Below the pieces are notes generated by a model. That model ran no database searches and was not told where the DNA came from. It was given only the letters and a program-made list of their open reading frames with translations. Shown piece by piece: positions 4,452 to 6,608 of a stretch of 6,608 nt of DNA. The position numbers and the translations under genes were made by a program. Numbering within the stretch: position 1 is the first letter of the stretch; the number at the start of each line of letters is the position of its first letter. The stretch is from an uncultured Clostridia bacterium (GTDB taxonomy: Bacteria; Bacillota; Clostridia; Lachnospirales; Lachnospiraceae), in the NCBI GenBank assembly GCA_946623485.1, contig CAMORF010000133.1:1-6608 (forward strand), written 5' to 3'.

Positions 4452-6608
4452 ATGGAAACAGTCAGAGGATACGTGGAACATATTACCTACCGCAACGAGG
4501 AAAACGGCTATACGGTGCTGAACCTGTCGGATCCGGAACGGGAGAAGCAAGGGCTGGAAAGCGTATTTACCGCGGTAGGATCGCTTCCTGAGGTGGGGGA
4601 AGGCGAGCTTCTGGAGATGGAAGGAAGCTGGACCTCGCACCACATCTATGGAGATCAATTTAAGATCACTTCTTTTGAGATTCAGAAGCCGGAGGACACG
4701 GCTGCGATCGAACGCTACCTGGGGTCCGGAATGATCAAAGGCGTCGGGGAAGCACTGGCGCACCGGATTGTCAAACGGTTCGGCAGGGATACCTTCCGGA
4801 TCCTTGAGGAAGAACCCGAACGTCTTGCTGAGGTCAAGGGTATCTCGGTTAAGAAAGCCAGGGAGATTGCGCAGCAGCTGTATGAAAAGCGCGACCAGCG
4901 GGACGGCCTTCTGTTCCTTTCCAGGTACAACATTTCCAATACGCTCGCGCTGAAGATCTGGAAGCAGTACGGGCCGGATCTCTATCAGATCATGAAGGAA
5001 AATCCCTACCGCCTGGCAGACGAGGTGAAGGGGATCGGATTCCGGACGGCTGACGACATTGCGCGGCAGGCCGGCATTCCGGTGGATTCCCGGTACCGTG
5101 TCTCCAGCGCAATTCTGTATGCGCTGGAAAATGCATCCAACGAGGGCAGCATTTTTCTTCCGCGGGATGTGCTCATCCGCAGAACGCGCACCCTGCTTGG
5201 GATCAACGCGTGGGAGGAAGAAGCGATTTCTCCTGCCGGTCCGGATCCGTCTTCTCCCGGCAATCTGGTGGCGCCGGAGGCGTTTCAGGGAATGGAGGAT
5301 CCTGTCGGCGCCGGCATCCTGAACCTTGCCGTGGAAAAAAAAGTCATCCTGAAAACGGAAGAAGGGGAGAGCAGGGTTTATGCGTCGAAAGCGTATTATA
5401 CCCAGACAAAGGTGGCAAAGATGCTGCTGGAGCGCAGCCTCAAGGTTTCGTGTTCCGTAGATGAGGCCAGGAGAAAGGCTGTTGAGGCTGCGTCCGCTTC
5501 CGGCTATGAGCTGGACGAGCGGCAGCTGGATGCTGTCGTGGAGGCCCAGAAAAGTACGCTGGTGATCCTGACAGGCGGCCCCGGAACCGGGAAAACAACA
5601 ACAATCAACACCATGATCCGGGTATTCGAGGAGGAGGGGCTTGAGATCGAGCTTGCCGCCCCGACCGGGCGTGCCGCGAAACGGATGAAGGAAGCAACGG
5701 GACGGGAAGCCCGCACCATCCACCGGCTTCTGGAGGTAAGCGGGGATCCGGAGGAGACGTTGATTTTCAATAAGGACATGGACGATCCCCTGGAAACGGA
5801 CGTTATCATCATAGATGAGATGTCGATGGTGGATCTTTATCTCTTCCAGTCGCTTCTCAAGGCAGTCATTCCAGGAACCCGCCTGATCATGGTGGGAGAC
5901 GCGGATCAGCTGCCGAGCGTCGGACCCGGCCGGGTGCTGGGGGACCTGATCGCCTCCAGGCAGATCCCCACCGTCACCCTCAAGCGCATTTTCCGGCAGG
6001 CCCTTCAAAGTGATATTGTGGTAAATGCCCATAAGATCAATGAGGGGGTCCATCCTGTCCTCAGCAACAAAAGCCCTGATTTTTTCTTCATGCGGGAGAT
6101 GGACCCGGGAACGGTCATCGGGACGGCGATTAAGCTGGTGCGGGATAACCTGCCCCGTTATCTGAAGGTGCAGGGATCGGATATCCAGGTCATGGCGCCG
6201 ATGAAAAAAGGGGTGCTTGGCATCACGAATCTGAATAAAACGATGCAGGCGTACCTCAACCCGGCATCCCCGGAGAAGGAAGAGCATAACAGGGGGGATA
6301 CGTTGTTCCGGGAGGGCGACCGCGTGATGCAGGTGCGCAACAATTATCAGATTGAATGGACGACGCGAGGAAGGCATGGCGCGGTCCTGGATACCGGGCA
6401 GGGGGTATTTAACGGAGATATGGGGATCCTGCGGACGGTCAACGCGCCTGCTGAGAAGGTGACGGTTGAGTTCGATGAAGGACGATATGTAGAATATGGA
6501 TTCGGAGAGCTTGACCAGCTGGAGCTGTGCTATGCCGTGACGATCCATAAATCCCAGGGAAGCGAATACCCGGCAGTGGTGATCCCGCTCCTGCATGGTC
6601 CCAGGATG
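4452..6608 (+). CDS. recD2: ATP-dependent 5'-3' DNA helicase RecD2 (3' end cut by window)
   Basis: The frame is open for 719 codons to the window edge with no internal stop. The N-terminus METVRGYVEHITYRNEENG is the typical RecD2 OB-like start. Helix-hairpin-helix motifs follow: GSGMIKGVGEALAHRIV (from residue 91), VKGISVKKAREIA and VKGIGFRTADDIA. The SF1B core has Walker A GGPGTGKTTT (375-384), motif Ia APTGRAAKRM, Walker B IIIDEMSMVD (Asp455-Glu456), motif III GDADQLPSVGPG (482-493), a GDRVMQVRNNY block (from 622), and HKSQGSEYP (699-707). The sequence stops just before the final VTRA-type motif, so probably a few dozen residues are missing. RecD2 unwinds DNA 5'-3' and acts in recombination, replication-fork and mismatch-linked repair in bacteria without RecBCD. 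A Pro/Gly-rich stretch at about 260-288 looks like an insertion. The start is set by homology and by an in-frame stop at 4443-4445; no Shine-Dalgarno sequence precedes it. It stands apart from the ychF operon, beyond the hairpin at 4274-4373. Confidence 0.96.
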   Translation, partial: METVRGYVEHITYRNEENGYTVLNLSDPEREKQGLESVFTAVGSLPEVGEGELLEMEGSWTSHHIYGDQFKITSFEIQKPEDTAAIERYLGSGMIKGVGEALAHRIVKRFGRDTFRILEEEPERLAEVKGISVKKAREIAQQLYEKRDQRDGLLFLSRYNISNTLALKIWKQYGPDLYQIMKENPYRLADEVKGIGFRTADDIARQAGIPVDSRYRVSSAILYALENASNEGSIFLPRDVLIRRTRTLLGINAWEEEAISPAGPDPSSPGNLVAPEAFQGMEDPVGAGILNLAVEKKVILKTEEGESRVYASKAYYTQTKVAKMLLERSLKVSCSVDEARRKAVEAASASGYELDERQLDAVVEAQKSTLVILTGGPGTGKTTTINTMIRVFEEEGLEIELAAPTGRAAKRMKEATGREARTIHRLLEVSGDPEETLIFNKDMDDPLETDVIIIDEMSMVDLYLFQSLLKAVIPGTRLIMVGDADQLPSVGPGRVLGDLIASRQIPTVTLKRIFRQALQSDIVVNAHKINEGVHPVLSNKSPDFFFMREMDPGTVIGTAIKLVRDNLPRYLKVQGSDIQVMAPMKKGVLGITNLNKTMQAYLNPASPEKEEHNRGDTLFREGDRVMQVRNNYQIEWTTRGRHGAVLDTGQGVFNGDMGILRTVNAPAEKVTVEFDEGRYVEYGFGELDQLELCYAVTIHKSQGSEYPAVVIPLLHGPRM

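Noticed and set aside
4400..4591. 63-codon + strand frame before and into recD2
   Set aside because: Out of frame with recD2, overlaps its conserved N-terminus, and has no ribosome site.
4410..6596. 728-codon open frame on the - strand opposite recD2
   Set aside because: It is exactly antisense to a gene with complete helicase motifs, and its translation is Arg/His/Pro-rich with no recognisable domain. It is a shadow of the GC-biased third codon positions.

Overview
The window looks like ordinary chromosome from an anaerobic Firmicute, most likely a Lachnospiraceae-type clostridium. This is inferred from a base composition that looks a little over half G+C by eye, the protein style, purine-rich AGGAGG-type ribosome sites, and the presence of Lgt, MreB and RecD2 (the stand-alone helicase of bacteria that usually lack RecBCD). 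All supported genes lie on the + strand. I see no mobile element, CRISPR array, phage gene, tRNA or rRNA.

Layout. (1) 1-729: the C-terminal part of an ABC1/AarF/UbiB-family atypical kinase, cut by the left edge, ending in two membrane helices. (2) 805-1128: a small lysine/glutamate-rich reading frame with a good Shine-Dalgarno site but no start codon. It then runs through a promoter and a terminator, so it is probably a decayed gene. (3) 1054-1106: a near-consensus sigma-A promoter interleaved with a rho-independent terminator hairpin, so that the -10 box forms the start of the hairpin loop. This appears to be the boundary between the upstream unit and the next operon. (4) 1090-1254: a leader of about 165 nt containing a strong hairpin. 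(5) 1255-4246: a tight three-gene operon of ychF (translation-associated ATPase), lgt (lipoprotein diacylglyceryl transferase) and an mreB-family actin, with gaps of 20 and 32 nt. (6) 4247-4451: a long hairpin with 24-nt arms and a nested stem-loop, read as the end of the operon. (7) 4452-6608: recD2, a 5'-3' DNA helicase with all visible helicase motifs, running off the right edge with probably a few dozen residues missing.

The operon links translation quality control and stress (YchF), envelope lipoprotein maturation (Lgt) and cell-wall geometry (MreB). This is housekeeping, and the shared transcription is the only functional tie visible. I found no undescribed multi-gene system. The points most worth a second look are the promoter nested in a terminator ahead of ychF, the startless small frame, the leader hairpin, the His-to-Tyr change at the Lgt position matching E. 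coli His103, the long composite hairpin after mreB, and the Pro/Gly-rich insertion in RecD2.
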